DNA of 57,338 nt from Pirellulales bacterium (GTDB lineage Bacteria > Planctomycetota > Planctomycetia > Pirellulales > JADZDJ01), in assembly GCA_035499655.1 (NCBI GenBank), contig DATJYL010000048.1, forward strand, positions 1 through 57,338. The letters run 5' to 3'. Shown here piece by piece: positions 35,428 through 44,811 of the stretch. A program made the translations under genes and the position numbers. Below the pieces are notes generated by a model. The model worked only from the letters and a program-made list of their open reading frames with translations, made no database searches and was not told where the DNA came from. Numbering within the stretch: position 1 is the stretch's first letter; each line of letters begins with the position of its first letter.

Positions 35428-35847
35428 ATGCGCAAACTGTTGATTTTTTCGATTCTGTCGATTTTACCGGCGTTCGGCTGCGCCGACGGTATTGAAACGA
35501 TGCGGCGGATCGAGGTTTGGAAAGCCCAAACCTTCTTTACCCCGACACAGCCGGTCGTCATGGCTCCGGCAGGCAGCAATCCGTGCGGCGCACCGGTGGC
35601 AGCCACACCTGGCTGTAATTGCCAACAGGGTGCGGCAGCGCAAGCTATTGCGGTCCCCGCGGCTGCCGCAGCCACGCAGATCGGAAGTTCTGCGGTAAAC
35701 GGTGTCCCAGGCACGGTAAGCGCCGGCTATCCGGCAGAATCGAGCGAAACGGATGTTCCCATGCCAGGCACGGTCACCGTGGGTCCAGAACGACCCGCCG
35801 AAACGGTCTCAACGGAAGAATTGAACGGCGTTTTGAAACAGCCGTAA
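35428..35847 (+). CDS. Small exported Ala/Pro-rich protein
   Basis: ATG 35428 has GGAG at about 35414. The first 20 residues (MRKLLIFSILSILPAFGCAD) form a signal peptide with a Cys that could be a lipobox residue, although AFGC is a poor lipobox. The mature 120 residues include IETMRRIEVWKAQTFF, a Cys cluster (NPCGAPVAATPGCNCQQG) and a Pro/Thr/Glu-rich tail. No known domain is seen. Its 3' end overlaps the 3' end of purQ by 39 bases on the opposite strand. Confidence 0.65.
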   Translation: MRKLLIFSILSILPAFGCADGIETMRRIEVWKAQTFFTPTQPVVMAPAGSNPCGAPVAATPGCNCQQGAAAQAIAVPAAAAATQIGSSAVNGVPGTVSAGYPAESSETDVPMPGTVTVGPERPAETVSTEELNGVLKQP

Positions 35848-36609
35848 TCCGTCGCCGACTTCGCCAGCTTCGCCCCGCGTCCAGCGCGGATGGTGCGTCG
35901 GATCGATATGCCGCTCCGGATGCGGCATCAGGCCGAATACACGGCCCGTCTCGTCGCACATGCCGGCCACGTTGCAGTGCGCCCCGTTCGGATTATCGGG
36001 ATACGAAATCGGCTGATCGACATCGGCTGTGGATTTCGGCCCATGCTCATTCAACGGCGCGTACCGCAACGGCAATTGCCCGCGCCGCTTGAGTTCCGAC
36101 AACACGCTTTCGTCGGCGACGAAAAAGCGTCCTTCGCCGTGCGCCACCGGCAGGTACATTTGCGAAATGCCAGCCAGGAAAACGCATTGGCTTTTCTCTA
36201 CGGCCAGGTTCACCCAGCGATCTTCGAATTTTCTGGATGTGTTCCAGGCCAGCGTGACCGGCAACGCCGGGCCTGCAATACCATCGGTCAGCAAACCGCA
36301 TTTCACAAGCACTTGAAACCCGTTGCAAACGCCCAGAATAAGTTTTCCCGCTGCTTTGAATTGTTGCATGGCGTCGGCCAGGTGATGCTGTAATTGCACG
36401 CCGAAAATGCGGCCCGAGGCGATGTCGTCGCCGTAACTGAAGCCACCCGGGACGCACAAGACTTGATAATTTGCCAGAATCTGCGGTGATTCAATGGCGC
36501 GGCCGACGTGCAAAATATCCGCCTGCGCGCCGGTCCGCTGAAATGCATAGGCGGTTTCGGCGTCGCAATTGGTGCCGGGGGCTCGCAGAATTAGAACACG
36601 CGGTTGCAT
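35809..36609 (-). CDS. purQ: Phosphoribosylformylglycinamidine synthase glutaminase subunit PurQ
   Basis: This protein of 266 residues is the class I glutamine amidotransferase that feeds ammonia to PurL in de novo purine synthesis. ATG 36609 starts MQPRVLILRAPGTNCDAETA. The nucleophilic Cys is in LILGVCNGFQVLVKCGLL, the oxyanion region is VPGGFSYGDDIASGRI, and His/Glu are in LMPHPERHIDP. It follows purSL by 38 bases, a gap mostly filled by a REP-like hairpin. The C-terminus overlaps a convergent small exported protein gene. Confidence 0.96.
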   Translation of the reverse strand: MQPRVLILRAPGTNCDAETAYAFQRTGAQADILHVGRAIESPQILANYQVLCVPGGFSYGDDIASGRIFGVQLQHHLADAMQQFKAAGKLILGVCNGFQVLVKCGLLTDGIAGPALPVTLAWNTSRKFEDRWVNLAVEKSQCVFLAGISQMYLPVAHGEGRFFVADESVLSELKRRGQLPLRYAPLNEHGPKSTADVDQPISYPDNPNGAHCNVAGMCDETGRVFGLMPHPERHIDPTHHPRWTRGEAGEVGDGLRLFQNAVQFFR

Positions 36610-36616
36610 AGCAGAT

Positions 36617-36645
36617 ATCCAGCCGACGACTTCTCGTCGGAATGA
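36617..36645. repeat. REP-like hairpin between purSL and purQ
   Basis: CCGACGA and TCGTCGG form a stem around CTTC, with flanks matching the second REP half-unit near the RAYT gene (CCGACGAC-CAA-GTCGTCGGCTTGG on one strand). It nearly fills the 38-base gap between the purSL stop and the purQ start. Confidence 0.6.
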
Positions 36646-36647
36646 GG

Positions 36648-39600
36648 TCACCACTTCAACGGTTTTTGCCACGCCTGTTTGAGCGCGGCGATGCCGACTT
36701 CGATGATGTGTCGTTCGGCAATCGGATTGGGATCGACGTCGACCACCAACAATTGCGGCGCGGCGGTCACTTCGCCGATGGCGGCATGCGGCACGTCGCC
36801 CATGGTTTGTTCAAAATGTCCGACACAATCGGGCGGCACTTCGACTAAAAAGCGACTGTTCGATTCGGAAAACAATAGCACCGTGGCCAATCCGCCGGGA
36901 ATTTCGGCCGCTTGGGTTGGCGGCACTTCGTGGGGCACTTCCAACAAATACAAGCGTGCGCCCAGTCCGCCGGCAAACGCCATTTCCGCGGCGGCAGCAG
37001 CCAAGCCCCCTTCGCTTAAATCGTGGCAGGCGCGCACATGCCCGGCATGAATCGCCGCGTGCATTGCCGCAAAAGTGGCTTTAGCCCGTGCAGGATCGAC
37101 CTGCGGCGCGTGGCCGCCCGACAAATTGGTCACGAGTGCAAAGTGCGAGCCTCCCAGTTCGCTTTTTGTCGCGCCGACCTGATACAACACATTGCCGGCC
37201 CGTTTGAGATCCATGGTGACGCAGCGGCCGACATCGTCCACTTGCCCCAACGCACTAATGAGAAGCGACGGCGGAATGGCCAGGCTGCGTTTCTCGCCGG
37301 CGGCGTCCACATATCGAAATTCATTGTTCAGGCTGTCTTTGCCGCTGATGAACGGCGTGCCCAAGGCAATGGCCACGTCGTGGCAGGCCAGCGCCGCCCG
37401 AACCAGCGAACCGAGCGTTTCCGGCCGCTCGCAATCGCCCCAGCAGAAATTATCCAGAATGGCAATGCGCGCGGGATCGGCCCCCACGGCCACGCAATTT
37501 CGCACCGCCTCGTCAATGGCGCTGGCGGCCATGTGGTAGGCGTCAAAATCGGCATAGCGCGGATTCATGCCGCAGGAAATCACCAGGCCGCGGCGGGAAT
37601 TCAACTCCGGGCGAATTACCGCGGCATCGCTGGGACCGTCGTTGTAAATGCCGACCAGCGGCTTGATGACGCTGCCGCCTTGCACTTCGTGATCGTACTG
37701 GCGAATGACCCATTCCTTGCTGCAGACGTTGAGCGAACCGAGGATGGCCAGCAGCGCGGCGTTGTAATCGGAAGATCGGCGAAGGGATTCGGTTCCTACA
37801 GTCTCTGCCGAATCCAGCGGCTTGGTTTCCGGCGGTGTGTACACGGCGGTTCGAACGATCTTCGGGCGGCCATCGTGCAAGAATTGCATTTCCAGTTCGG
37901 CCACTTGCTGATTGTGATAGAACAATTGCAAACGGCCCGTGGGGCGGAATTCGCCAATGGCCGTGGCTTCGACTCCCTCGGATTCGCATAGCGATTTTAA
38001 GGCCGGCCAATTCGCCGGCGGCACGGCCAGGACCATTCGCTCTTGGGCTTCGGAAATCCAAATTTCCGTGTACGACAGGCCCGAGTATTTCAGCGGCACG
38101 CGGTCCAAAAACACCGCCGCGCCGATGTCAGCGCCCATTTCGCCGACGGCGCTGGAAAATCCGCCGGCCCCGCAATCGGTAATAGCGGAATACAGACCGC
38201 GATCACGAGCCTGCAAGATTACATCGAGCAGCATTTTTTCCGTGATGGCGTTGCCAATTTGCACCGCGCCGCCGGAGAGCGATTCGCTTTCGCTGGTCAA
38301 CTCGGCGGAGCTGAACGTGGCGCCGTGAATGCCGTCGCGCCCGGTGCGACCGCCGACGGCGACAATCAAATCACCCGGCCGCGGCTGTTTGTGCGATTTG
38401 TCGACCGGCAGCAAACCGACATTGCCGCAAAAGACAAGCGGGTTGCCGAGATAGCGCGGGTCAAAATAAATGGCGCCGTTCACGGTGGGAATGCCCATGC
38501 GGTTGCCGTAATCGCGCACGCCGGCCACCACGCCCTTCATCACCCGGCGCGGATGCAGGACGCCCGGCGGCAGCGAATCGGCAGGGGTGTCGGGCGGGGC
38601 GAAGCAAAACACGTCGGTGCTGGCGACCGGCTTGGCGCCCAGGCCGGTGCCCAAGGGATCGCGAATAACGCCGCCCAAACCGGTATTCGCGCCGCCATAA
38701 GGTTCCAATGCCGAGGGATGATTGTGCGTTTCGACCTTGAAAACGACGTGGTACTGGTCGTCAAATTTTACGACGCCGGCATTGTCTTGAAACACGCTGA
38801 CGCACCAATCGTCGTGGCCGTCGGCTTGCCTCTGGGCGCGGATTTTTTGCGTGGCGGCGAAAATGGTTTCCTTCAGCATATTTTCGAAGTGGTGCGATTG
38901 CGGCTGGGCGCCGGCAGCGCTGCCATCGGCGCTTTTGGGCCCGGTGTAAGCGATGCGACCGGCCAAGGTTTTGTGGCTGCAATGCTCGCTCCAAGTTTGG
39001 GCCAGCGTTTCCAATTCGGCGTCGGTGGGGTCGCGCCCCAACTGGCAAAAATGGGTCTGGATGGTCTGCATTTCGTCTAGCGACAGAAATAATTGCCCAG
39101 TGCGGCTGAGCTTGACCAGGGCCGTATCGTCCATGTCGCGCAGCGGCACCGTAACAAGCTGGAACACGTAATCGCTGCCCACCGCTAAACGATCGAATTT
39201 CAACGGTCCGACGACAACTTGCTCGATGGCGTCGTTGGCCAGCACCTTGGCCGCCAGCAGCGGAAGTTTTTCCGCCGGCAAATCGCACAGCCAGAATTTT
39301 CGCAGCGTGCGGACTGCCTCCACCGCAACGCCAAAATCGGCAATCGCCGCCGCGGCGCTTTGTGCCACCGGGTCCATCACGCCGGGCTTAGTAAGGACGT
39401 GGACTAATGTGGATTTGAGGGACTGCGCTGCTCCCTCACCCTGCCGCGGCGAGTCGCCTGCGGAGACCTGCCCGCCCCCAGAGGGAGAGGGTTCGGAAGC
39501 GACCGAAGCGGCGCCGACTTGCGACACCACGGCCTGCTCCACCACACGGTCGGCAAACAACTCCTGGGCCAAGCGTTGCACTTGCTCGCGCTGCAATTTG

Positions 39601-39737
39601 CCTTGCAGCAAATAACCGCTGGCGGCCGTCACTTGCAATCCGGAAGCGAGCCCCAATTCGGCGGCGTCGGCAGCCACTTGCAAGGCCAACCGGTCTGGCT
39701 GGCCCGGCGCCGGATAGATGTCAATCTCCCAGAGCAT
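36648..39737 (-). CDS. purL: PurS-PurS-PurL fusion: phosphoribosylformylglycinamidine synthase
   Basis: ATG 39737 gives 1029 residues; small PurL proteins are about 740. Residues about 1-72 ([20 protein letters not shown]) and about 107-178 ([20 protein letters not shown]) each resemble PurS. The PurL synthetase follows: [64 protein letters not shown] and [17 protein letters not shown]. It lacks a glutaminase domain, supplied by purQ next in the operon. Residues about 76-104 are encoded by a REP-like GC-rich palindrome in frame. The gene start overlaps the tyrA stop by 17 bases. Confidence 0.93.
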   Translation of the reverse strand: MLWEIDIYPAPGQPDRLALQVAADAAELGLASGLQVTAASGYLLQGKLQREQVQRLAQELFADRVVEQAVVSQVGAASVASEPSPSGGGQVSAGDSPRQGEGAAQSLKSTLVHVLTKPGVMDPVAQSAAAAIADFGVAVEAVRTLRKFWLCDLPAEKLPLLAAKVLANDAIEQVVVGPLKFDRLAVGSDYVFQLVTVPLRDMDDTALVKLSRTGQLFLSLDEMQTIQTHFCQLGRDPTDAELETLAQTWSEHCSHKTLAGRIAYTGPKSADGSAAGAQPQSHHFENMLKETIFAATQKIRAQRQADGHDDWCVSVFQDNAGVVKFDDQYHVVFKVETHNHPSALEPYGGANTGLGGVIRDPLGTGLGAKPVASTDVFCFAPPDTPADSLPPGVLHPRRVMKGVVAGVRDYGNRMGIPTVNGAIYFDPRYLGNPLVFCGNVGLLPVDKSHKQPRPGDLIVAVGGRTGRDGIHGATFSSAELTSESESLSGGAVQIGNAITEKMLLDVILQARDRGLYSAITDCGAGGFSSAVGEMGADIGAAVFLDRVPLKYSGLSYTEIWISEAQERMVLAVPPANWPALKSLCESEGVEATAIGEFRPTGRLQLFYHNQQVAELEMQFLHDGRPKIVRTAVYTPPETKPLDSAETVGTESLRRSSDYNAALLAILGSLNVCSKEWVIRQYDHEVQGGSVIKPLVGIYNDGPSDAAVIRPELNSRRGLVISCGMNPRYADFDAYHMAASAIDEAVRNCVAVGADPARIAILDNFCWGDCERPETLGSLVRAALACHDVAIALGTPFISGKDSLNNEFRYVDAAGEKRSLAIPPSLLISALGQVDDVGRCVTMDLKRAGNVLYQVGATKSELGGSHFALVTNLSGGHAPQVDPARAKATFAAMHAAIHAGHVRACHDLSEGGLAAAAAEMAFAGGLGARLYLLEVPHEVPPTQAAEIPGGLATVLLFSESNSRFLVEVPPDCVGHFEQTMGDVPHAAIGEVTAAPQLLVVDVDPNPIAERHIIEVGIAALKQAWQKPLKW
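39424..39500. repeat. REP-like palindromic sequence inside the purSL reading frame
   Basis: On the minus strand the stretch begins CCCTCTCCCTCTGGGGGCGG and ends GGCAGGGTGAGGGAG. Such CCCTCTCCC...GGGTGAGGG palindromes are a common intergenic repeat type in bacteria. Here it is read as a Gly/Ser/Pro-rich linker ([20 protein letters not shown]) between the two PurS-like domains. Confidence 0.65.
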
Positions 39738-40572
39738 CGCGAACTTGTTTCCCTTCCGTGAGTAGGGCGTGAAGCTGTGCGGCATCGCCGCGCTCGATTG
39801 CCGTCCGAAACGCTGTCACCTTTTTCTCAAACCCGGCCAGCGACTTCAAGACGTGGGCTTGATTTTCCAGGAGAATTTGGGTCCACAAGGCGGGATCGCC
39901 CGCTGCGATGCGGGTTAAATCGCGCCAGCCACCGGCGGTGAGGGGCAAATCGGCCGGCGGTGTATTTGCCGCGACTGCCGCGGAAATCAAATGGGGAACG
40001 TGGCTGGTGCCGGCCAAAGCCAGATCGTGAATTTCCGGCGACATGGTCAGAACGTTGGACCCCAGGGCAGACCAAAAATCGGCGATTTCTTTTGCATCGG
40101 CGGCTTTGGTGCGCGAGGTGGGAGTGACAATCGCGACGCGGCCTTCGAATAAATCTGCCCGGGCGAATTCAACGCTTTTTTTTTCGCTGCCAGCCAACGG
40201 ATGACTGCCCACAAAGCGTTTGCCCGGCTTAAGCGCGGCTTCCACCTTGCGGATGATGGCGGCCTTGGTGCTGCCGGCATCGGTAAGAATTGTCTGATCG
40301 GACGATCCCTTCGCGGCTAGCAAAATGTGGTTGGCAATTTCGCCGACGGGCGTACACACGATGACAACATCGGCGGCGGCCATGCCTTGTGGCATGTCAG
40401 TCACCGACGAAGTAATGGCGCCAAGCTGTTTCGCTTTTTCCAGATTGGGACCCGATTGCGGTCGGCCGATGCCGACAATTTCGGCTGCCAGCCCTTTTTT
40501 GCGCAGCGCCAAACCGATCGAGCCACCGATCAAACCGACGCCGATAATGGCTACCGTATTCCAGCGAGGCAT
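39721..40572 (-). CDS. tyrA: Prephenate/arogenate dehydrogenase TyrA
   Basis: This protein of 283 residues in tyrosine biosynthesis begins [20 protein letters not shown], an NAD(P)-binding Rossmann motif. Also visible are [40 protein letters not shown] and [20 protein letters not shown] with the catalytic His, then [17 protein letters not shown]. No chorismate mutase or ACT domain is present. ATG 40572 has AGGA about eight bases upstream; a GTG at 40578 lies too close to it. It overlaps purSL by 17 bases, so the two are probably translated together. Confidence 0.95.
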   Translation of the reverse strand: MPRWNTVAIIGVGLIGGSIGLALRKKGLAAEIVGIGRPQSGPNLEKAKQLGAITSSVTDMPQGMAAADVVIVCTPVGEIANHILLAAKGSSDQTILTDAGSTKAAIIRKVEAALKPGKRFVGSHPLAGSEKKSVEFARADLFEGRVAIVTPTSRTKAADAKEIADFWSALGSNVLTMSPEIHDLALAGTSHVPHLISAAVAANTPPADLPLTAGGWRDLTRIAAGDPALWTQILLENQAHVLKSLAGFEKKVTAFRTAIERGDAAQLHALLTEGKQVRDALGD

Positions 40573-40703
40573 GGGCACTATCCTGCCATAAGGACAAGGC
40601 TTTTACCAAGCCCCGGTTCGGCAGTGTCCTAGAACTGTGATGCTGCGGGCAAGCTGCTAAAATGCGCGTTGATACTGGCGGTAGTGTCTTAACTGTTTGT
40701 TAC

Positions 40704-40967
40704 TCAAGTGGGGTTGGTTGGCTGGTCGGTAAATAGCCATCGTATGAATGTAGCTGCAAAGATCACGCAACCAGTGGCAATCAAAAAGAGCGATACCTCC
40801 CGGTAAATTGCCTCGGGCGATCCCCAAGAATCCATGTATCTGCCTCCACTCATTCCCGTCACCGTGATCACGGGCGGCCACACGATACTGCCACACTGCC
40901 AGCGCAACACGAGTCCAATTGCCAACAGAACTGCTGCGCATAGATAACCGATAATAAGTTTCGCCAT
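40704..40967 (-). CDS. Small two-helix membrane protein (87 aa)
   Basis: A very good ribosome site (GGGGGG, about six bases before ATG 40967) precedes a frame encoding two hydrophobic helices: LIIGYLCAAVLLAIGLVLRW at the start and SLFLIATGCVIFAATFIRWL near the end. A short polar loop (TGMSGGRYMDSWGSPEAIYR) lies between. I recognise no family. It stands alone upstream of tyrA, on the same strand but 131 bases away. Confidence 0.65.
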   Translation of the reverse strand: MAKLIIGYLCAAVLLAIGLVLRWQCGSIVWPPVITVTGMSGGRYMDSWGSPEAIYREVSLFLIATGCVIFAATFIRWLFTDQPTNPT

Positions 40968-41080
40968 ATCAACCCCCCAGTGTTTGGTTGTCTGCCGATG
41001 CTAATTCTACCTTAGCGGGCCCGTCTGTTAAATGCCCGGCGCTTCTGAGTTCTAGGATGCTACCCTGGTTCGGTGCAGTT

Positions 41081-41107
41081 TTGAACCGAGACAGGTAGTG
41101 GTATAAT
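41081..41107 (+). promoter_or_regulatory. Possible promoter of the toxin-antitoxin pair
   Basis: TTGAAC (41081-41086) and TATAAT (41102-41107) are spaced by 15 bases, 44 bases before the antitoxin ATG. The spacing is slightly short for sigma-70. Confidence 0.45.
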
Positions 41108-41151
41108 TGAGGGCGCCCTAACTAAACCATCATTATTGGGCAGGTGCATTC

Positions 41152-41373
41152 ATGACACGCGTCACCGTCGACAGTTCGCTCCAGGCCAAATTGACCGGCA
41201 GCGATCCGTTGGTTTTGTGCAGCGAGACTGGGCAAGTATTGGGCTATTTTCATCCCGTGCCGCCGCCGGGAACCATCCAATCGCCGTTTACGGATGAGGA
41301 AATCGAGCGCCGCCGGCAAGATCGGAAGGGAAGCCCACTCACCGATGTGCTAAATCGCCTCGGTGAAAAATGA
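41152..41373 (+). CDS. Putative antitoxin of a type II toxin-antitoxin pair
   Basis: This protein of 73 residues has GGCAGGTG ahead of the ATG. It contains LVLCSETGQVLGYFHPVPPP, a segment seen in small antitoxin-like proteins of planctomycetes and cyanobacteria. A charged C-terminal helix follows (FTDEEIERRRQDRKGSPLTD), ending LNRLGEK, which is likely to bind the toxin. The stop overlaps the start of the downstream toxin-like gene by four bases (ATGA), typical of co-translated pairs. No DNA-binding domain is obvious. Confidence 0.72.
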   Translation: MTRVTVDSSLQAKLTGSDPLVLCSETGQVLGYFHPVPPPGTIQSPFTDEEIERRRQDRKGSPLTDVLNRLGEK

Positions 41374-41630
41374 GTTTCACCGTAATCTGGACAAAGTTCG
41401 CCGAGAGCGATCTGGCGGATATTTGGCTTCGCGCCGTAAACCGCCGGGAAATTGCCGAAGCCACTTCCAAGTTGGACGCGGTGCTGAAATCTGATCCGCA
41501 CAATTCCGGTGAATCACGAACCGGCAACGTTCGAATTACTTTCAGTGGCCCACTTGGAATCCACTTCGAAGTGCTGGCAGCTGATCGGATTGTATACGTC
41601 TTGGCCGTGTGGCGAATCGATCACAATTAG
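41370..41630 (+). CDS. RelE/ParE-like toxin
   Basis: This protein of 86 residues begins MSFTVIWTKFAESDLADIWL, the usual start of ParE/RelE-fold toxins (strand, then a helix with a Leu-rich face). It ends with strand pairs GIHFEVLAADRIVYVLAVWR. The conserved Arg/Tyr pattern (SRTGNVRITFSG) resembles RelE-type toxins, but whether it is an mRNA interferase or a gyrase poison cannot be decided. The gene overlaps the antitoxin gene by four bases. Confidence 0.8.
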   Translation: MSFTVIWTKFAESDLADIWLRAVNRREIAEATSKLDAVLKSDPHNSGESRTGNVRITFSGPLGIHFEVLAADRIVYVLAVWRIDHN

Positions 41631-41654
41631 GTGCTCGAAGTAGCCGCGCCACTT

Positions 41655-42509
41655 TTACACTTCGGCCGGTTGCACTTCGCCTTCCAGACCGGCGGCCAGC
41701 TTGTGCAGGGCTTCGGTTTCGATTTGCCGCACACGTTCGCGGGTCAGGCCCAGCGCTTCGCCAATTTCTTTCAGCGTGCGGGGCTCGTTGTCTTCCAGGC
41801 CGAAGCGCATCCGCAGGACGGTGGCTTCGCGGGCGTCCATGGTTTGCAACATTTGCATGACGTGGTGCAAATTGTCGCTGTTGAGCAGCATTTCCTCGGG
41901 GGGCTTGGTGGCGTCGTCGGTGACCATTTCGCCCAACGACCAGCCGGCTTCGGGCTGATCGGTTTGCGGTGTGCTGTTATAAATGCGGATGGCTTTTTTG
42001 ATGATCGACAGCTTTTTCCGCGGCAGCCCCAACACGCGGCCCACTTCTTCCGGCGTGGGAGAGCGGCCGAGCTCTTCGGTCAGGCGAGCACTGGCACGGC
42101 GCCACTTGGAAAGCAGCTCCACCATGTACGCTGGAATGCGGATGGTTTTGGCGGAGTTGATGAGGGCCCGTTTGATCGATTGTTTGATCCAATAACTGGC
42201 GTAAGTGCTGAAGCGGGTGCCCATGGCCGGATCGAACCCTTCGACCGCCCGCAACAGGCCCAGATTGCCTTCTTCGATCAGATCTTGCAGCCCCAGGCCT
42301 TTGCCGGTGTATCCGCGAGCGATGTTGACGACCAACCGCAAATTGGCGCGGACCATGCGATCCCGTGCTTTGACGTCGCCGTTGCCAATGGCAATGGCCA
42401 ATTCCTGCTCCTGCGGCCCATTGAGGAGGGCGGTTTCGTTGATCTCGCGGAGATAAGTCTCCAGCGGAGTTTGGACGGCCGCGGCAGGGCGGCGACGTGT
42501 GGTAGGCAT
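41655..42509 (-). CDS. RNA polymerase sigma factor of the RpoD/SigA (sigma-70) family
   Basis: This protein of 284 residues covers region 1.2 (TPLETYLREINETALL), region 2 (RMVRANLRLVVNIARGYTGK, IEEGNLGLLRAVEGFDPAMG, TRFSTYASYWIKQSIKRALI), region 3 (YMVELLSKWRRASARLTEEL) and region 4 (VLRMRFGLEDNEPRTLKEIG, then LTRERVRQIETEALHKL). The size and the absence of a long region 1.1 resemble group 2 or short primary sigma factors. ATG 42509 is chosen by homology; the ribosome site is weak. An extension to 42599 has no homology. Confidence 0.93.
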   Translation of the reverse strand: MPTTRRRPAAAVQTPLETYLREINETALLNGPQEQELAIAIGNGDVKARDRMVRANLRLVVNIARGYTGKGLGLQDLIEEGNLGLLRAVEGFDPAMGTRFSTYASYWIKQSIKRALINSAKTIRIPAYMVELLSKWRRASARLTEELGRSPTPEEVGRVLGLPRKKLSIIKKAIRIYNSTPQTDQPEAGWSLGEMVTDDATKPPEEMLLNSDNLHHVMQMLQTMDAREATVLRMRFGLEDNEPRTLKEIGEALGLTRERVRQIETEALHKLAAGLEGEVQPAEV

Positions 42510-43002
42510 AGTCGAGTGCGTTTCTCTTTTCTTGGCTAGTGGCAGCGGCGCAGCCACTTGAGAGACCATGGGAGCCTGCAGGGGGTTCCGTCTGCACAAA
42601 CGTAGCTATCGACCTCGCTTTCCGATCTTCTCCAATACCGTGCGGACTTGGCAACGTGAACCGGATATAGTCAGGATGCTGCCCGTACCGAACAGCACGC
42701 TTGGTGCGGATTGGCGCGGATCGACGATTGCACCGGTTTCTGACGATTGCTGCGGGCCAATAAAACGATTCAGCGTGTTCAACGGTTTCCGCAAGGCGCG
42801 CGCTGAGCGCATGGCCGAACGATTGTGCGTGCTATACCGGTCGTAGGCAGAAACGCATGCGCTGGCAGGTGAGTGCAAAGAATGCCAGGAGGTCGGCTTA
42901 CCGCCGTCTGGAGATCGCCTTTGTGGCCCTGGTTGGCTGCCACGTGCCGCAAATTAGGCCAACCGCCGAGTCGTTGGCGTTCCGATGGAAATATCTACTG
43001 AC
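42510..43002. other. Intergenic region upstream of the sigma factor gene
   Basis: About 490 bases between the rpsA stop and the sigma factor start, both on the minus strand. Some open frames cross it, but none has motifs or a ribosome site. I see no tRNA, repeat of the window families or clear terminator. It presumably holds the sigma gene promoter and leader. Confidence 0.45.
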
Positions 43003-44811
43003 TTATTCGCCAGCCGACTGAATCAGCGGGCCGCTTTTGCCCACGCCGCCTTTGAGTTCGGATGCAGGGGTGCCGGAGGCGCCATTGGCGCCGCCGCCAT
43101 TCTCGCCGCCAGAACCTTCGCCGCCGGCCCCGGCTCTTTCTTCCGCCTCATGCTCTTCGCTCCATTGCACCCGCTTACGTGAGAGGCCAATTTTGCGTTC
43201 CTCGGTGTCGACGCGCAGAATTTTGACTTCGATTTCGTCGCCCACTTTGACGATTTCTTCCGGGTTTTCCACCTTGTGGTCGGCCAACTCGGAAATGTGC
43301 AGCAAACCTTCCAGACCGTTTTCCAGGCCCACAAACACGCCGAAGTTGGTGAGCTTAGTCACTGTGCCTTTGACGATTTGGCCCGACTGGTAACGGCTGG
43401 GGATATCCGTGGCCCAGGGATCGTCTTCCATTTGCTTTAGTCCCAGGGCGATTCGGCGGCGCTGCTGATCGACCGAGAGGACCTTGCACTTGATTTTTTG
43501 TCCCTTCTCGACCACCTCGCTGGGATGGCTGATTTTGCGGGTCCAGGACATATCGCTGACGTGCAGCAGGCCGTCGATGCCTTCTTCAATTTCGATGAAG
43601 GCTCCGTAATTGGTGAGATTCCGCACGGTGCCTTCCACCAGAGTGCCAATCGGGTAGCGATCGGCCACTTTGTCCCAGGGATTGTCCTGGGTTTGCTTCA
43701 TGCCGAGCGAAATTTCGTGCTTTTCCTTGTCGATTTTGAGGACGACCACTTGTACTTCGTCGTCAATGTGCACCAATTCGTTGGGATGGCTGATGCGCTT
43801 GGTCCACGACATTTCGCTGATGTGAACCAAGCCTTCGATGCCTTCTTCCATTTTCACGAACGCGCCGTAGCTCATCACGTTGACCACGGTGCCCTTGTGC
43901 ACCGAGCCAACCGGATACTTTTCCGCCACATTGTCCCAGGGACTGGCGGTTTTTTGCTTGAGGCCGAGGGCGATTTTTTCCCGTTCGCGGTCGATGTGCA
44001 GAATTTGCACTTCTAATTCCTGATCGATGGCCACCATTTCGGACGGATGGCCGATGCGGCCCCAGCTCATGTCGGTAATGTGCAACAGGCCGTCGATGCC
44101 TCCCAAATCGACAAAGGCGCCGAACTCGGCGATGTTTTTCACCACGCCCTTGCGCAACTGGCCTTCCTGCAACGTTTCCAACAGTTGTTTTTTCTTTTCG
44201 GTCCGTTCTTGCTCGATGAGCGCACGGCGGCTGACGACAATGTTGCGGCGCGACTCGTCAATTTTGAGCACCAAGCATTGAATGGTGCGGCCCACGTAAT
44301 CGCCAATGTCGGACGGGCGGCGAATATCGACCTGGCTGGCAGGCAAAAAGACGTTCACGCCGCTTACATCGACCAGCAAACCGCCCTTGATTTTTCGCGT
44401 GACGGCGCCCGTCACTACGTCCCCTTCCTTGACCGAATCCATCACCTTGTTCCATTCTTCGATCTTGCGCGCTTTGCGCTTAGACAAGGCAATCAGGCCG
44501 CGGGCTTCGAGATCGGTGCTTTCATCGACTTCCTCGATCAGGACCTTCAGGTGCTGGCCGATTTCGGGCGGGTCTTCCGATTCATCCCATTCGTGGCGGG
44601 GAATTTGGCCTTCGCTTTTATAACCGACATCGACCAACACAAACTCATCATCAACACGGATAATGCGCCCCTCGACGATTGCATTTTCGTTCAGGTCAAC
44701 ATTGGCCACGGCCAAGGAGCCGCTGGCGGCATCGGACATGGCGAGATCTAGTTCCCGATCCAACTCTTCGTCGTCGATATCCAATCCGCGAATTAAGTTT
44801 CGATTGACCAT
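43003..44811 (-). CDS. rpsA: 30S ribosomal protein S1
   Basis: This protein of 602 residues has six S1 OB-folds in order: EGRIIRVDDEFVLVDVGYKS; GAVTRKIKGGLLVDVSGVNV; KGVVKNIAEFGAFVDLGGID; KGTVVNVMSYGAFVKMEEGI; EGTVRNLTNYGAFIEIEEGI; KGTVTKLTNFGVFVGLENGL. The N-terminal short domain pair and four canonical RNA-binding domains match S1. The C-terminus is a Gly/Glu/Ala-rich tail (AGGEGSGGENGGGANGA). The region before ATG 44811 has no good Shine-Dalgarno sequence, as is common for rpsA mRNAs. Confidence 0.96.
   Translation of the reverse strand: MVNRNLIRGLDIDDEELDRELDLAMSDAASGSLAVANVDLNENAIVEGRIIRVDDEFVLVDVGYKSEGQIPRHEWDESEDPPEIGQHLKVLIEEVDESTDLEARGLIALSKRKARKIEEWNKVMDSVKEGDVVTGAVTRKIKGGLLVDVSGVNVFLPASQVDIRRPSDIGDYVGRTIQCLVLKIDESRRNIVVSRRALIEQERTEKKKQLLETLQEGQLRKGVVKNIAEFGAFVDLGGIDGLLHITDMSWGRIGHPSEMVAIDQELEVQILHIDREREKIALGLKQKTASPWDNVAEKYPVGSVHKGTVVNVMSYGAFVKMEEGIEGLVHISEMSWTKRISHPNELVHIDDEVQVVVLKIDKEKHEISLGMKQTQDNPWDKVADRYPIGTLVEGTVRNLTNYGAFIEIEEGIDGLLHVSDMSWTRKISHPSEVVEKGQKIKCKVLSVDQQRRRIALGLKQMEDDPWATDIPSRYQSGQIVKGTVTKLTNFGVFVGLENGLEGLLHISELADHKVENPEEIVKVGDEIEVKILRVDTEERKIGLSRKRVQWSEEHEAEERAGAGGEGSGGENGGGANGASGTPASELKGGVGKSGPLIQSAGE

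Noticed and set aside
42606-42878. 90-codon minus-strand frame between rpsA and the sigma factor gene
   Set aside because: No ribosome site, no motif and an unlikely composition; left as intergenic.
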